A stretch of 64,000 nt of DNA from the NCBI RefSeq assembly GCF_025118155.1, contig NW_026251430.1, forward strand, positions 124,001 to 188,000, read 5' to 3'. A program made the position numbers and the translations under genes. Below the pieces are notes generated by a model that saw only the letters and a program-made list of their open reading frames with translations, was not told where the DNA came from and did no database searches. Below, one piece after another: positions 63,291-64,000 of this stretch (positions are counted from its first letter, which is position 1; every line of letters begins with the position of its first letter). The stretch comes from Cokeromyces recurvatus (Eukaryota; Mucoromycota; Mucoromycetes; Mucorales; Mucoraceae).

Positions 63291-64000
63291 TATTTTTTTA
63301 TTTTATAATATATTTTATTTGATATTTTATGAGAAATATCACCGCCATTTATTTCTTCAAAACGGACAAAATTTACCAGCCGCACTGTATAAATATGTGA
63401 ATGGAAACTTTTTTCTTCCTCACTTATACATTTATTAATGTATATAGTATCATCTGATAGTAAGAAAATAGTAAAATTATTATTATAGTGGTATTGTTAT
63501 GATTGTAGTCGTCCTTACAAACTAAGTTAATAGAAATAAACCATCATTTATTTACATAATAAAGAGGTTATTCAAATAAAACTAGAGTATTGTACTTCAC
63601 AGCATAATATTCATTCTACATTCAGTTTTAACAACAGTCATTGCTAGAGTATTCAAACATTAAAAATAATTATATACATTGTATTATGTAATAATAAGAA
63701 TTCAATATGTTTATGACTGTTATATTCAATTACATAATTATTTATATAAGTCATGCATATTTTATATACATCTATAATGTTGAATATTGTTATGTAATAA
63801 CATCTTGGAGGATGATAATAATAGTAGCATATAAATAATTGGTATTATTGTTATAGCTGGAATATTCACTGTAAATTAATATTAACGCGTTACTTACCCC
63901 ATTAATAATAATTGGATATATCGTTAGTAACAGCGACAGCTCAGAGAGAATAAAGATAAAAATATATCTTATTACAAGCAGAATTGTTCAGAGACATTTA
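63291..64000. other. AT-rich flank, nothing recognised
   Basis: About 700 bp of AT-rich DNA to the window end. I looked for the missing 5' exon of the interrupted minus-strand gene here and did not find it. Confidence 0.45.

Overview
The window is nuclear DNA of an early-diverging fungus, most likely Mucoromycota (Mucorales type). It is AT-rich. Genes are densely spaced and interrupted by many short GT-AG introns (roughly 50-110 nt, often GTAAGT donors and TAG acceptors). The gene set is conserved eukaryotic housekeeping, including metazoan-like genes absent from budding yeast (SMG9, USB1, WDR48, WDR53, DNAJC11, a MEA1 homologue), plus a class IV-type chitin synthase and a Kre9/Knh1-like GPI cell-wall protein. 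Calls rest on recognised protein motifs and on exon joins whose reading phases were checked by hand; no database search was run.

Layout. 1-18.5 kb: 3' end of mitochondrial ATP synthase subunit e (+), Bfa1/Byr4-like mitotic-exit GAP subunit (+), Rgd1-type F-BAR RhoGAP (+), converging on Tsr1 (-). Tsr1 is divergent from a WDR53-like WD40 protein (+), followed by RPB10 (+), SMD2 (+) and methylenetetrahydrofolate reductase (+). MTHFR converges on an NHP6-type HMG protein (-), followed by a MEA1-like protein (-). 18.5-27.4 kb: USB1 (+, divergent from MEA1), DNAJC11 (+), chitin synthase (+) and a small Dabb protein (-). 27.4-30.2 kb: gene-poor island with a decayed Fanzor/TnpB-like transposase. 30.4-43.1 kb: SMG9 (+), a very large single-exon ARM/BTB protein (+), Mam3/CNNM transporter-like protein (+), RVB2 (+), Kre9-like GPI protein (-) and an F-box/LRR protein (-). 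43.1-48.6 kb: mostly noncoding, with a 72-residue membrane protein, a degenerate tandem repeat, a perfect 45-bp inverted-repeat element and a C2-domain protein. 48.6-57.2 kb: WDR48 (+), MAM33/p32 (+) and an Ecl1-like zinc protein (+). 57.2-64 kb: AT-rich DNA, a broken lineage-specific gene (-), and an internally deleted Ty3/gypsy-type LTR retrotransposon abutting its 5' end.

Neighbouring genes do not form a pathway; order appears ordinary for a eukaryote. Three themes recur: transcription and RNA processing (RPB10, SMD2, USB1, SMG9, RVB2, TSR1, NHP6), mitochondrial function (ATP synthase e, DNAJC11, MAM33), and cell wall or cytokinesis (chitin synthase, Kre9-like, RhoGAP, Bfa1-like). Unusual structure lies in the very long A/T homopolymer tracts (up to 58 nt) that sit inside introns, in tiny start exons, in a GC-AG intron and a 14-nt microexon, and in the transposon relics. 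I found no CRISPR array, rRNA or convincing tRNA, and no clear undescribed multi-gene system. The best candidates for novelty are the 45-bp inverted-repeat element, the LTR/gene fusion and the Fanzor relic.
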